Below are positions 28,314-37,209 of a stretch of 64,000 bases of DNA, one piece after another. The position numbers and the translations under genes are program-made. How positions within the stretch are numbered: position 1 is the stretch's first letter; each line of letters opens with the position of its first letter. Where the stretch lies: NCBI GenBank assembly GCA_001556125.1, contig LSIG01000210.1, positions 27,808-91,807 on the forward strand, given 5' to 3'. This stretch comes from Rhizobiales bacterium CCH10-E5 (GTDB lineage Bacteria > Pseudomonadota > Alphaproteobacteria > Rhizobiales > Beijerinckiaceae). The notes below the pieces were generated by a model, which was not told the DNA's origin, ran no database searches, and worked only from the letters and a program-made list of their open reading frames with translations.

Positions 28314-29273
28314 ATGTTCCAGTCGGTTGCTTCGGTTGTGAATGCCACTCCCGCAGCGGTGCTCGATAGCTGCGAGGTCATCGACGCGATCCGTCACCGG
28401 GCGGGTTTCCTGCCCGAGACGCAGCTTTCCTATGAGCCCGAGATCAAGACGCTCTGGGTCACGATCCGGCCCGAGCTGAAGCCGGTCTTCACGCTGCAGC
28501 TGCTCGACAGCCTGGTGAAAATCCAGAGCGCGATCATGGCTCTGTGGGGCGCGCCGGACCAGTATCACCGCGCGCCTGTCCGCTTCCTGGCCTTCCGCGG
28601 CACGGGTCCGTTCTTCACGCTCGGCGGTGATCTCGATTTCTATCTGGACTGCCTCGCGAAGAACGACCGTGCGGCCCTGGCCGAGTATGCCCGGCTCTCG
28701 GCCGCCGGTGCCGTGATGAATGCGAGCGGTCTGAACGGGCTGGTGGTGACGCTCTCGACGATTCACGCCAAGGCGATCGGCGGCGGCATCGACGCCCCGC
28801 GCTCCTGCAATGTGATGATCGCGGAAGAGCAGGCGTCGTTCGTTTATCCCGAGATCAAGTTCAACCACTTCCCGATTACCGCCGTCGCGATCCTTTCGCG
28901 CCGGATGGGGGCGCGGGCGGCGGAGCGGATGCTCATGTCGGGCGAGGAGATGAGCGCGCAGGCGTTCATGGAGGCGGGCGGGCTCGAAGCCGTCGTCCCA
29001 ACCGGCACGGGCGAGGCCTGGATCCGCAAGTATGCGCATGATTCCCTGCCCATGCATGCAGCCAAGACGGCGCTGTTTTCGGCCTTCAACCGCCGCGCCG
29101 GCGATCTCCAGGAAGAACTCGCCCAGCTCGGCCAGATCTGGACCGACTGCATGCTGCGGTTGAACCCGAGCGCGATCTCGAAGTTGCAGCGTATCGCGCA
29201 GACGCAGGACCGGATGTTGGCACGGATGTACCAGCGTCCGACGGCCGGCCAGGATCTACAACTCGCCTTCTGA
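28314..29273 (+). CDS. RpfF-like crotonase, probable DSF (cis-2-unsaturated fatty acid) synthase homologue
   Basis: A 319-residue crotonase-fold protein resembling RpfF across its length: an N-terminal extension, GGDLDFYLDCLAKNDR, the active-site region, and an RpfF-type C-terminus (IWTDCMLRLNPSAISKLQRIA) absent from ordinary enoyl-CoA hydratases. RpfF makes the diffusible signal factor from acyl-ACP using two glutamates 20 residues apart. Here the second is kept (Glu180 in VYPEIKF) but the first is Asp160 in GGGIDAPRS. No rpfC/rpfG sensor pair is nearby, but a GGDEF-EAL protein follows. Signal production is inferred, and the Asp raises doubt about activity. Confidence 0.8.
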   Translation: MFQSVASVVNATPAAVLDSCEVIDAIRHRAGFLPETQLSYEPEIKTLWVTIRPELKPVFTLQLLDSLVKIQSAIMALWGAPDQYHRAPVRFLAFRGTGPFFTLGGDLDFYLDCLAKNDRAALAEYARLSAAGAVMNASGLNGLVVTLSTIHAKAIGGGIDAPRSCNVMIAEEQASFVYPEIKFNHFPITAVAILSRRMGARAAERMLMSGEEMSAQAFMEAGGLEAVVPTGTGEAWIRKYAHDSLPMHAAKTALFSAFNRRAGDLQEELAQLGQIWTDCMLRLNPSAISKLQRIAQTQDRMLARMYQRPTAGQDLQLAF

Positions 29274-29407
29274 CCCGAGCCATATCCTGCGCAATGCGGC
29301 GCCGCGCCAACACCAAACATTTACCTCTCGTCCCTTAAAACTTTAAACCCGGAGATAGGCGCGGGCACCGCGAGCGCGCCCATCAGCGACCGGCGGGACG
29401 GGATGAG

Positions 29408-31732
29408 ATGGCGGGCGCGCTGAAGGATTGGTGGAACGCCAGACTGCGTCGTCCCGGCGAGGACTTCGATCAGCCGAGCTACGCGCTCCTGGTCGCCTCG
29501 CTGTTTTCCTCACCTGCCTCGATCATTCCCGGCGGCGTCGCCGGCATCCTGACCCCGCTCCTGTGCTGGATTTCGACCGGCCTCGTCGTCTTCGAGGCCC
29601 TGACGATCCTGGTGGCGCTGATCGTGCTGCTGCGGCTGGCGACCTTCGTCTCCTATCGACGCGCTGATCATTCGCGCGACGGCTATGACGAGACGCGGCG
29701 CTGGGACCGCGATTACTTCCTCGGCGCCACCGCCTTCAGCGCCGTGCTCGGCTACAGCTGCTATGCGGCGCTGGCGCAGACCGACGATCCGGCCGCCCAT
29801 ATCACTTCGGTCGCATCGACGATCGCGATCGCCTCCGGCTATGTCTCGCGCAATGCCGGTCGGCCCAAATTCGTCGCCGTACAGCTGCTGACCTTCTGCG
29901 TGCCGATGGCATTCGGCCTGATCCAGGCCCACAATCCTTATTATCAGTATATCGGCTACTTCGCTTTTCTGTATGTGGCGGCGAACATCGCCATCACCAA
30001 TTCGCTGCATCGCAATCTCCTCGCGCTCAGCGATGCGACCAAGCAGTCCAAGGCGCTGGCCTCCGCCCTGCATTCGCAGAACCTGACGCTGGATGCCGCG
30101 CTCAACACCATGATCCACGGGCTGGCGATGTTCGACCGCGATCTCAAGCTCGCCGTCAGCAACGCCCCCCATCTCGCGCTCTACGGCCTGCCGGAGACGC
30201 TCGCCCTACCCGGAACGCCGATCACCGCGATCGCCCGGTTCCTCGTCGAGCGACAGGTCGTCGCCGCAGGGCAGCTGCGTGACCTCAAGGAGGCGCTGAC
30301 CGAGGTCCAGGCGACGCAGATGACGACCAGCCGCGAAATCCAGACGCGCGCGGGGCGGGTTCTGGTTGTCACCTTCGCGCCGGCGGCCGAGGGCGGCGTC
30401 CTGATGTCGACGGAGGATGCGACCGAGCGCAAGGCGACCGAGGCGCGGATCGAGCAGATGGCGCGTTTCGACGAATTGACCGGGCTCGCCAACCGCTTTG
30501 AGTACAATGCCAACATCGCGGAGGCCTTCGCGCGGCTCGACCGCACGGGCGAGCCGTTCGCGCTGCTCTATGTCGATCTCGACGGCTTCAAGCAGGTCAA
30601 TGACAGCCTTGGTCACGATGTCGGCGACCGCGTGCTCGTCGAGACGGCGGAGCGCCTGCGCGGCGCGATCCGGGGAAGCGATGTCCTGGCCCGCTTCGGC
30701 GGCGACGAGTTCCTGCTGATCCTGCCCGCCGCCAACCATCTGGTGGTCACCGCGATCGCGCAGCGCATGATCGACGCGATGGCCAAGGCGTTCCGGCTCG
30801 ACAACAAGACCGTCTACGTCACCGCCAGCATCGGCATCGCGATGGCGCCCGCCGACGGCGCCTCGCCCGCGGATCTGCTGCGCCATGCCGATACGGCGCT
30901 CTACAAGGCCAAGGCCGCCGGCCGCAACACGCTGATGTTCTTCGACCCGACGATGGCCGAGGAGATGACTGAGCGTCACGAGCTCGAGGTCGATCTGCGC
31001 AAGGCCTGCGAGGACGGCTCGCTCGAGCTCTACTACCAGCCGATCATCGACCTGCGCACGGGCGAAGTGGTCTCGCGCGAGGCGCTGATGCGCTGGCGCC
31101 ATCCCGTCCGCGGCATGGTGCCGGCGGGGCAGTTCATTCCGGTGGCCGAGCAATCGGGCCTGATCGCGACCATCGGCGACTGGGCGATCCGGCAGGCCTG
31201 CAAGGACGCCGCCTCCTGGGAGAAGCATGTCGGCGTCTCCGTCAACATCTCGCCGCTGCAGTTCCGCGAGCCCCGACGGATCGTCGAGACGGTCAAGAAC
31301 GCGCTGATCGCCTCCAATCTGAACTCGCAGCGCCTGACGCTCGAGGTCACGGAGTCGCTGCTGATCGAGGACAACAAGACGACGCTCGGGGTCATCGACG
31401 AGCTGCGGATGCTCGGCGTGACCTTCGCGCTGGACGATTTCGGAACGGGCTACTCCTCGCTCGGCTACCTCTCGACCTACCCCTTCGCGCAGGTGAAGAT
31501 CGACCAGAGCTTCACCAAGACGGTGCAGTCGAGCGAGGCCTCGAAAGCGATCATCGAGGCGGTGTGCCAGTTGGCGCGGCGGCTTTCCATGAACGTCGTC
31601 GTCGAAGGCGTGGAAACGGAGCAGCAGCGCATCGCCGTGCAACTGCTCGGCGCCCAGCGGGCCCAGGGGTATTTCTTCGGCAAGCCGGCGCCGGTCGCCA
31701 GTCTTGCCGAGGCCAAACGCCACGTCGCCTGA
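29408..31732 (+). CDS. Membrane-bound PAS-GGDEF-EAL cyclic-di-GMP enzyme
   Basis: A 774-residue protein with about five or six N-terminal helices (residues 20-200), a PAS domain (about 215-330), GGDEF (about 345-505) and EAL (about 520-765). The cyclase motif GGDEF is intact at 431-435, with an inhibitory RxxD site (RGSD) five residues upstream. The phosphodiesterase motifs EAL (558-560), VNISPLQF, TLEVTES, DDFGTGYSSL, KIDQSF and VVEGVETEQQ are all present, so either activity is possible. It follows the DSF synthase homologue by 134 bases, suggesting linked lifestyle control. Confidence 0.94.
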   Translation: MAGALKDWWNARLRRPGEDFDQPSYALLVASLFSSPASIIPGGVAGILTPLLCWISTGLVVFEALTILVALIVLLRLATFVSYRRADHSRDGYDETRRWDRDYFLGATAFSAVLGYSCYAALAQTDDPAAHITSVASTIAIASGYVSRNAGRPKFVAVQLLTFCVPMAFGLIQAHNPYYQYIGYFAFLYVAANIAITNSLHRNLLALSDATKQSKALASALHSQNLTLDAALNTMIHGLAMFDRDLKLAVSNAPHLALYGLPETLALPGTPITAIARFLVERQVVAAGQLRDLKEALTEVQATQMTTSREIQTRAGRVLVVTFAPAAEGGVLMSTEDATERKATEARIEQMARFDELTGLANRFEYNANIAEAFARLDRTGEPFALLYVDLDGFKQVNDSLGHDVGDRVLVETAERLRGAIRGSDVLARFGGDEFLLILPAANHLVVTAIAQRMIDAMAKAFRLDNKTVYVTASIGIAMAPADGASPADLLRHADTALYKAKAAGRNTLMFFDPTMAEEMTERHELEVDLRKACEDGSLELYYQPIIDLRTGEVVSREALMRWRHPVRGMVPAGQFIPVAEQSGLIATIGDWAIRQACKDAASWEKHVGVSVNISPLQFREPRRIVETVKNALIASNLNSQRLTLEVTESLLIEDNKTTLGVIDELRMLGVTFALDDFGTGYSSLGYLSTYPFAQVKIDQSFTKTVQSSEASKAIIEAVCQLARRLSMNVVVEGVETEQQRIAVQLLGAQRAQGYFFGKPAPVASLAEAKRHVA

Positions 31733-31866
31733 GCCACCGCCCAGCGCGCGGCCTTTCGGCGCGGAAGTGGCGCGAAACGACGTGCAACCGCCGATGCGGT
31801 CTTGATTCCGCTCCGACGACACCCCATCAGCGAGAGGTAGATTCGTTCCGGATTGCGGGAGACAGT

Positions 31867-31923
31867 ATGATCCGACCCGACGACGGCTCGGTCGCGCCCC
31901 TCGAGTGGCGGGCCGGCGCTTGA
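31867..31923 (+). CDS. Possible 18-residue leader peptide before the oxidoreductase
   Basis: ATG at 31867 with GGGAGA seven to nine bases upstream opens a short frame (MIRPDDGSVAPLEWRAGA) whose TGA stop overlaps a candidate TTG start (31920) of the next gene. The RBS is better than that of any oxidoreductase start. It could be a coupling leader, a small protein, or the displaced N-terminus after a frameshift. It is short, so coding status is uncertain. Confidence 0.3.
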   Translation: MIRPDDGSVAPLEWRAGA

Positions 31924-33365
31924 GCGAGACGGCCGCTGCTGCTGCGCCGGCGCTGCTGGCGCCGGACCTTTGCGTCATCGGCGCCGGCACGGCCGGACTT
32001 GCGGTGGCCACCGCCGCTGCCGCCTTCGGCGTGCCCGTGGTGCTGGTCGAACGCGACCGGATGGGCGGGGAGACCGGCAGCAGCGCCATCGCGGCTCTCG
32101 CCAGTGCAGGCGCCCGGGCCCAGGCCATCCGCGAGGCGGGTCGCTTCGGCCTCGTCGTCGGCGAACCCGAGATCCGAGACCCGGCCCTGCACGACCATGT
32201 CCAGCGGGTCATCGCGGCGCGCCGGCCGAACGTCTCGGCCGAGCGGCTGACGGCACTGGGAGCCACCGTGGTTTCCGGCGAGGCGCGGTTCGTCAGCCGC
32301 AGCACAGTCGTCGTAGGCGAGCAGACGATCAAGGCCCGTCGCTTCGTGGTCGCGACGGGTGCGCGAAGCGCCCTGCCCGACATTCCGGGGCTCGACGACC
32401 TGCCGCATTTGACCGAAGAGAGCCTGGCCAGCCTGACCCGCCGGCCGGAGAGTCTCATTGTGCTCGGTGGCGCGCCCTCGGCCGCAGCCCTTGCGCAGGC
32501 TCTGGCGAGGCTGGGCAGCCGCGTCGCGCTGGTCGAGCCTGCGGGGCTGCTGCCGGACGAGGATCCCGAGGCCGTGGCGATCCTGCGGCGGACCTTGCTG
32601 CGGGAGGGCGTCTCGCTGCACGAGAAGAGGACGATCCTGCGGGCGGAGGCCTTCAAGAAGGGCCTGCGCCTGGTACTGACGGGCGAGGGCGAGGGATCGG
32701 AGGCGGTCGTCGAGGCCGATCACATCCTGGTCGCCGGTCGACGCGTCCCGGATATTGCGGGGCTGGATCTCGAGTTGGCAGGCGTCGCGTCCAGCACAGA
32801 AGGCATCCGGACCGATGCCGGCCTCCGCTGCACCAACCGCCGGATCTATGCGATCGGCGATTGCGCCGCCGGCGCCACGGGCGGCGCGGGGGGCGCGGAA
32901 GAGCAGGCGCGGCTGGTGCTGCGCAATGCGCTGTTCCGGCAGCGCGGCCGCTTCGACCCGGCGGCGATCCCGCGCGTCACGGCGACCCACCCCCCCATCG
33001 CCCATGTTGGGCTGAGCGAGGCGGAGGCGCAGCGGCGGGGCGAGATGCGCATCCTGCGCTGGCCCTATGCGGAGAGCGACGCCGCCCAGGCCGGCCGGCA
33101 GACGGAAGGGTTCATGAAGATCCTGACCGACACCAGGGGCAGGCTGCTGGGCGCCACCATCGTCGGGCCGCAGGCTGGCGAACTGATCGCGAGCTGGAGC
33201 GTGGCGCTGGCGGCCGGGCGGAGCGTGCAGGACATGGCCGCGCTGCCGGTGCCGCTGCCTTCGCTGGCCGAGGTGTCGAAGCGCGCGGCGACATCCTTCC
33301 TGACCCCGCTCGCGACCAGGCCGGGGCTGCGGCGCCTCATCGGCTGGCTGCGTCGGCTCGGCTAG
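31905..33365 (+). CDS. Pyridine nucleotide-disulfide oxidoreductase homologue lacking the active-site cysteines
   Basis: A 486-residue flavoprotein of the mercuric reductase / lipoamide dehydrogenase class. The FAD fold (CVIGAGTAGLAVATAAAAFG, 23-42), the NAD(P) fold around LGGAPSAAALAQALARLG, the second FAD motif (RIYAIGDCAAG) and a dimerisation domain are present. The redox pair is absent: where the family has GGxCxxxGCxPSK this protein has GGETGSSA (54-61). The C-terminal catalytic His of HPTxxE is Leu451 (Glu456 kept). Disulfide chemistry is therefore excluded; NAD(P)H oxidase, quinone reductase or a sensor role remain. The start may be GTG 31905 or TTG 31920. The histidine kinase follows 11 bases later. 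Confidence 0.85.
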   Translation: MAGRRLSETAAAAAPALLAPDLCVIGAGTAGLAVATAAAAFGVPVVLVERDRMGGETGSSAIAALASAGARAQAIREAGRFGLVVGEPEIRDPALHDHVQRVIAARRPNVSAERLTALGATVVSGEARFVSRSTVVVGEQTIKARRFVVATGARSALPDIPGLDDLPHLTEESLASLTRRPESLIVLGGAPSAAALAQALARLGSRVALVEPAGLLPDEDPEAVAILRRTLLREGVSLHEKRTILRAEAFKKGLRLVLTGEGEGSEAVVEADHILVAGRRVPDIAGLDLELAGVASSTEGIRTDAGLRCTNRRIYAIGDCAAGATGGAGGAEEQARLVLRNALFRQRGRFDPAAIPRVTATHPPIAHVGLSEAEAQRRGEMRILRWPYAESDAAQAGRQTEGFMKILTDTRGRLLGATIVGPQAGELIASWSVALAAGRSVQDMAALPVPLPSLAEVSKRAATSFLTPLATRPGLRRLIGWLRRLG

Positions 33366-33376
33366 GATCGACGGCG

Positions 33377-34834
33377 ATGGAGCCCCAGGGACGGGACAGC
33401 GAGCCGATCTCCGTCAGCCTGCCGCGCGGGCTGACGCGGCTCGGCCTGTCGGCGAAGCTGCTCGTGCTGACGGTGCTCTTCGTCATGGTGGCGGAGGTGC
33501 TGATCTATCTGCCATCCGTCGCCAATTTCCGGCGCAACTGGCTGAACGACCGCTTGGCGGCGGCGCAGGTTGCCGTGCTCGTCCTCGAGGGTGCCCCGGA
33601 GGACGGGCTGCCGGAGGGCAGCGAGAACCGGCTGCTGATGGGCGTCGGCGCGCGCGCGATCGCGGCGCGTGTCGGTGGGGCACGGCGCCTGCTCAGCCTC
33701 GATTCGATGCCGCCCGCTGCGGTTTCGCGCACGGTCGACCTGCGCAGCCTGGGCTGGTTCGGCGCCATCGGGGAAGCGATGGAAACGCTCATCCTGCCGG
33801 CACAGATGCCGATCCGTGTGATCGGCGAGGCCGTCGGCGGGGCGGATTTCGTGGAAATCGTCATCGACGAGGCCCCGTTGCGGCGGGCGATGCTTAAGTT
33901 CTCGGTCAATCTCCTGCTGATCTCGCTGGTGATCTCGGGGCTGACGGCTGTCGCAGTCTATGTCGCGCTGAACTGGATGATCGTGGGGCCGATCCGGCAA
34001 TTGGCGGCGAATGTCATGGAGTTCGAGGTCGATCCCGAAAATCCGCATCGGATCATCGAGCCGACGCGACGGGCGGACGAGATCGGCGAGGCGCAGCGTG
34101 CCCTGGCACGGATGCAGATGACGCTGGCGGGGGAGCTGCGGACCAAGAAGCATCTCGCGGAGCTCGGGCTCGCCGTCAGCAAGATCAATCACGACCTGCG
34201 CAACATGCTGGCCGCCGCGCAGCTGATGTCGGACCGGCTGACCGAAACGCGCGACGCCAAGATCAAGCGCTTCGCGCCGCGGCTGATCGCGACTCTCGGC
34301 CGCGCTATCGATTTCTGTCAGGCGACGCTGGCCTATGGCCGTGCGGCGGAGGCGACGCCGGTGCTACGGGAGGTCCTGCTGCGCCAGCTGGTGGCGGAGC
34401 AGGCCGAGCTGCTGGGTCTGGCCGAAGCGGCGCAGGTGAGCTTCAGCAACGAGGTCCCGGCCGATCTGGTCGCCCCCTGCGATCCCGACCAGATGGCCCG
34501 CGTCCTGCTCAATCTGATGCGCAACTCGGTTCAGGCACTCACCGAAGCCGGCACTGAGCCCGGCGGGCGCCCGCTGCTGGCCGTTCATGCCACACGCGAC
34601 AACGGCTCCGTCGTGCTGCGCGTCACCGATAACGGACCGGGCGTGCCCGAACGGGCGCGGGCCAATCTGTTCCAGGCCTTCCGCGGCTCGGTGACACCGG
34701 GCGGCACCGGCCTCGGCCTCGCCATCGCGGCCGAGCTGGTCCGGCTGCATGGCGGCACGATCGCGCTCGAGCCTTCGGAGATCGGGGCGGTGTTCAAGGT
34801 GACGCTGCCGGCCCCGCGGACGGTCGCGGCCTGA
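33377..34834 (+). CDS. Membrane sensor histidine kinase
   Basis: A 485-residue kinase. TM1 is at about residues 25-45 and TM2 at about 175-197 (LLLISLVISGLTAVAVYVAL), enclosing a periplasmic sensor of about 130 residues without recognised motif. Then come HAMP (MIVGPIRQLAANVMEFE), a dimerisation helix with phospho-acceptor His272 (SKINHDLRNML), and an ATPase domain with LLNLMRNSVQAL, DNGPGVP and GGTGLGLAI. No response regulator is adjacent, so its partner is elsewhere. Co-directional with, and 11 bases after, the oxidoreductase. Confidence 0.92.
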   Translation: MEPQGRDSEPISVSLPRGLTRLGLSAKLLVLTVLFVMVAEVLIYLPSVANFRRNWLNDRLAAAQVAVLVLEGAPEDGLPEGSENRLLMGVGARAIAARVGGARRLLSLDSMPPAAVSRTVDLRSLGWFGAIGEAMETLILPAQMPIRVIGEAVGGADFVEIVIDEAPLRRAMLKFSVNLLLISLVISGLTAVAVYVALNWMIVGPIRQLAANVMEFEVDPENPHRIIEPTRRADEIGEAQRALARMQMTLAGELRTKKHLAELGLAVSKINHDLRNMLAAAQLMSDRLTETRDAKIKRFAPRLIATLGRAIDFCQATLAYGRAAEATPVLREVLLRQLVAEQAELLGLAEAAQVSFSNEVPADLVAPCDPDQMARVLLNLMRNSVQALTEAGTEPGGRPLLAVHATRDNGSVVLRVTDNGPGVPERARANLFQAFRGSVTPGGTGLGLAIAAELVRLHGGTIALEPSEIGAVFKVTLPAPRTVAA

Positions 34835-34841
34835 GGACCGC

Positions 34842-35471
34842 CTACTGGCTCGCCCAGATCACGCGGGCCATGAAGGCGATCTCCGCCAGCGGCAGGACGC
34901 GGTCGCCATGCTCGGGATTGAGCGAAGCGAGCTCGACGGTCTTCGCCGTCTGGCGCTTGAGCTGCTTGGCCAGCACCTCGCCCTCGACGGTCTTGACCAC
35001 GACGCGGTCTCCCCGGCGCACCGTCGCCGTCGGCGAGACGATGATGGTGTCGCCGTCGCGATAGAGCGGCAGCATCGAATCGCCGGAGATCTCCAGCGCG
35101 TAGGCCTTCTCGTCGGCGACGCCGGGAAAGGCGACTTCCTCCCAGCCGGTGCCGACGGGAAAGCCGCCATCGTCGAAGAAGCCGCCCGAGCCAGCCTGAG
35201 CGAAGCCGATGAGCGGGATGGTTCGGGAGGGCGCCGCGCCACGGCGCATCACCACGCTCATGAACTCGTCCAGCGAGGCACCGGTGGCGGCCAGGATCTT
35301 CGCGATCGATTCGGTCGAGGGCCAGCGCTCGCGTCCGTCAGGACCGATCCGCTTGGAGCGGTTGAAGGTGGTGGCGTCCAGCCCGGCCTTTCGGGCCAAA
35401 CCCGAGGCGGTGAAGCCATAACGCTGGGCAAGGGCGTCGATCGCGCTCCAGATCTGGTCGTGGGAGAGCAC
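34842..35471 (-). CDS. Phage-repressor-like XRE / S24 peptidase transcriptional regulator
   Basis: A 209-residue regulator. The N-terminal helix-turn-helix (about residues 10-60, GFTASGLARKAGLDATTFNRSKR) is joined to a C-terminal S24 (LexA/CI-type) domain with catalytic Ser132 in ISGDSMLPLY and Lys169 in EVLAKQL, the expected 37 residues apart. I use the GTG at 35471 (VLSHDQIW) behind GAGGTG; the upstream frame to 35885 is not supported. A palindromic site at 35503-35532 is suited to autorepression. It may self-cleave in response to DNA damage. No prophage is present. Confidence 0.88.
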   Translation of the reverse strand: MLSHDQIWSAIDALAQRYGFTASGLARKAGLDATTFNRSKRIGPDGRERWPSTESIAKILAATGASLDEFMSVVMRRGAAPSRTIPLIGFAQAGSGGFFDDGGFPVGTGWEEVAFPGVADEKAYALEISGDSMLPLYRDGDTIIVSPTATVRRGDRVVVKTVEGEVLAKQLKRQTAKTVELASLNPEHGDRVLPLAEIAFMARVIWASQ

Positions 35472-35502
35472 CGCACACCTCGCGTGGGATGTTGCCTTGG
35501 CC

Positions 35503-35532
35503 GGGGATAAGAATAGGAAATATCCCCTATTC
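35503..35532 (-). promoter_or_regulatory. Nested inverted repeats, probable repressor operator
   Basis: GAATAGG (35511-35517) and CCTATTC (35526-35532) are perfectly inverted with an eight-base spacer. A second pair, GGGGATA (35503-35509) and TATCCCC (35521-35527), overlaps it. The site lies 32 bases upstream of the S24 repressor start and shares its AT-rich promoter region. It has the size and dyad form of a lambda-repressor-like operator. Confidence 0.6.
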
Positions 35533-35636
35533 CCTAAGACATCAATCTGATTTCTGCCGCGGGCGACGAGAAAAATTGGCGAAGCCTCCTGACAGCCGCT
35601 AAGCCGTCCGCAACCGTCATTCGCCGAGGTCGCCCC

Positions 35637-35981
35637 GTGCCGCTCATCTACAAGATCTGCCCCGCCAGCCTTTGGCGCGAGGCCGAGGCCGCGGGCCGTT
35701 TCCACGGCGCGGCGATCGACCTCACCGACGGCTTCATCCATTTCTCGACCGGCGGGCAGCTGCGCGAGACGGCAGCCAAGCACTTTGCCGGACAGAGCGA
35801 TCTGCTGCTGATCGCGGTGGAGGGCGAGACGCTCGGCGCGGCCCTGCGCTACGAACCGTCGCGCGGCGGGGCGCTGTTCCCGCATCTCTATGCGCCGCTC
35901 GATCCGCGCGGCGTGCGCTGGGTGGTGCCGCTGGCCCAGGGCAGCGACGGCAGCCCCGTCATTCCGGAGGACATTGCGTGA
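35637..35981 (+). CDS. DUF952 family protein
   Basis: A 114-residue protein of the DUF952 family (ADP-ribosyltransferase-like fold is proposed; function not established). Typical features: [40 protein letters not shown] and [22 protein letters not shown] start at 35637. Its stop overlaps the GTG of pyrD (GTGA), an arrangement frequent in alphaproteobacteria. Confidence 0.9.
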   Translation: MPLIYKICPASLWREAEAAGRFHGAAIDLTDGFIHFSTGGQLRETAAKHFAGQSDLLLIAVEGETLGAALRYEPSRGGALFPHLYAPLDPRGVRWVVPLAQGSDGSPVIPEDIA

Positions 35982-37066
35982 TCGGCTCGCTCTTCAACCT
36001 CGCCCGGCCGCTGATCCACAAGATGGATGCCGAGACCGCGCACCGCCTGACGGTCGCGGCGCTGGCGGCCGCCCCCGCACTGAGGCCGGCGCCGGATGAT
36101 CCGGTCTTGGCGACGGAAGCCTTCGGCCTGTCCTTCTCCAATCCGGTCGGACTGGCAGCTGGCTTCGACAAGCATGCCGAGGCGGTGGACGGGGCGCTCG
36201 GCCTCGGCTTCGGTTTCGTCGAGGTCGGCGGTGTCACCCCCCTGCCCCAGCCCGGCAATCCGAAGCCGCGCGTCTTCCGGCTGATCGAGGATGCTGCCGT
36301 GATCAACCGTTACGGCCTCAACAGCGACGGCATGGAGGCCGTGGCGCAGCGCCTGGCGGCCCGGCGGGCGCGAGGCGGGATCGTCGGGGTCAATCTCGGG
36401 GCCAACAAGGAGTCGGCCGACCGCGCGGCGGATTATGCGGTGCTGACACGCAGGCTCGCGCCCCTCACCGACTTCGTCACCGTCAACGTCTCGTCACCCA
36501 ATACGCCGGGGCTGCGCGACCTGCAGGCGGAAGCCGCGCTGGACGATCTGATCGCCCGGGCCCTGGACGCGCGTGACGAGGCGGCAGCGGGCGGGCGCCC
36601 AACACCGCTGCTGCTGAAGATCGCCCCCGATCTCACCCTGCCGGAACTCGACGGCATGATCGCGGTCGCGCGCAAGCGCCGCATCGACGGGCTCATCGTC
36701 TCCAACACCACCACCGCGCGGCCGGAGAGCCTGCGCAGCCCGTCCAGGGGCGAAGCCGGCGGCCTCTCGGGCAAGCCGCTCTTCACCGCCTCGACGCGGC
36801 TGCTGGCCGAGGCCTTCCTGCGGGTCGAGCGGCAGTTCCCGCTGATCGGTGTCGGCGGCATCGACTCGGCCGAAACCGCCTTCGCCAAGATCCGAGCCGG
36901 TGCGGATCTCGTGCAGTTCTACTCAGCCATGGTGTTTCATGGCCCCGGGCTGGTGAGGACGATCAAGGCGGGACTGGCAGCCGAAGCGCGCCGCGCCGGG
37001 CTGCCGAAGCTCGCCGCGCTGGTGGGGCGCGATGCCGCCGCCATCGCCGCGGGCAAGGGTCTGTAG
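35978..37066 (+). CDS. pyrD: Dihydroorotate dehydrogenase (quinone), class 2
   Basis: Membrane-associated flavoenzyme of pyrimidine synthesis that passes electrons to quinone. It has 362 residues from the GTG at 35978, overlapping the DUF952 stop. The N-terminal amphipathic helices, [21 protein letters not shown], the [13 protein letters not shown] loop, the catalytic-serine region [16 protein letters not shown] (Ser typical of class 2), and the FMN phosphate site [27 protein letters not shown] are clear. Confidence 0.97.
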   Translation: MIGSLFNLARPLIHKMDAETAHRLTVAALAAAPALRPAPDDPVLATEAFGLSFSNPVGLAAGFDKHAEAVDGALGLGFGFVEVGGVTPLPQPGNPKPRVFRLIEDAAVINRYGLNSDGMEAVAQRLAARRARGGIVGVNLGANKESADRAADYAVLTRRLAPLTDFVTVNVSSPNTPGLRDLQAEAALDDLIARALDARDEAAAGGRPTPLLLKIAPDLTLPELDGMIAVARKRRIDGLIVSNTTTARPESLRSPSRGEAGGLSGKPLFTASTRLLAEAFLRVERQFPLIGVGGIDSAETAFAKIRAGADLVQFYSAMVFHGPGLVRTIKAGLAAEARRAGLPKLAALVGRDAAAIAAGKGL

Positions 37067-37209
37067 CGGCGATTGCGATCGGCATTCGGGCCGCGGCCTC
37101 TTGCCGCCGCCCGCGACCTGGCCTATCGGGCCTCCCGCACCCTGCGACGACAGATGCCTACCGCCGTCATCGCCGCCCGGGTGCGGCGGGATAGCGAAAG
37201 GCGGGGGCC

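Noticed and set aside
34842..35471. S24 repressor as evidence of a prophage
   Set aside because: No integrase, structural or lysis genes are nearby; flanking genes are chromosomal.
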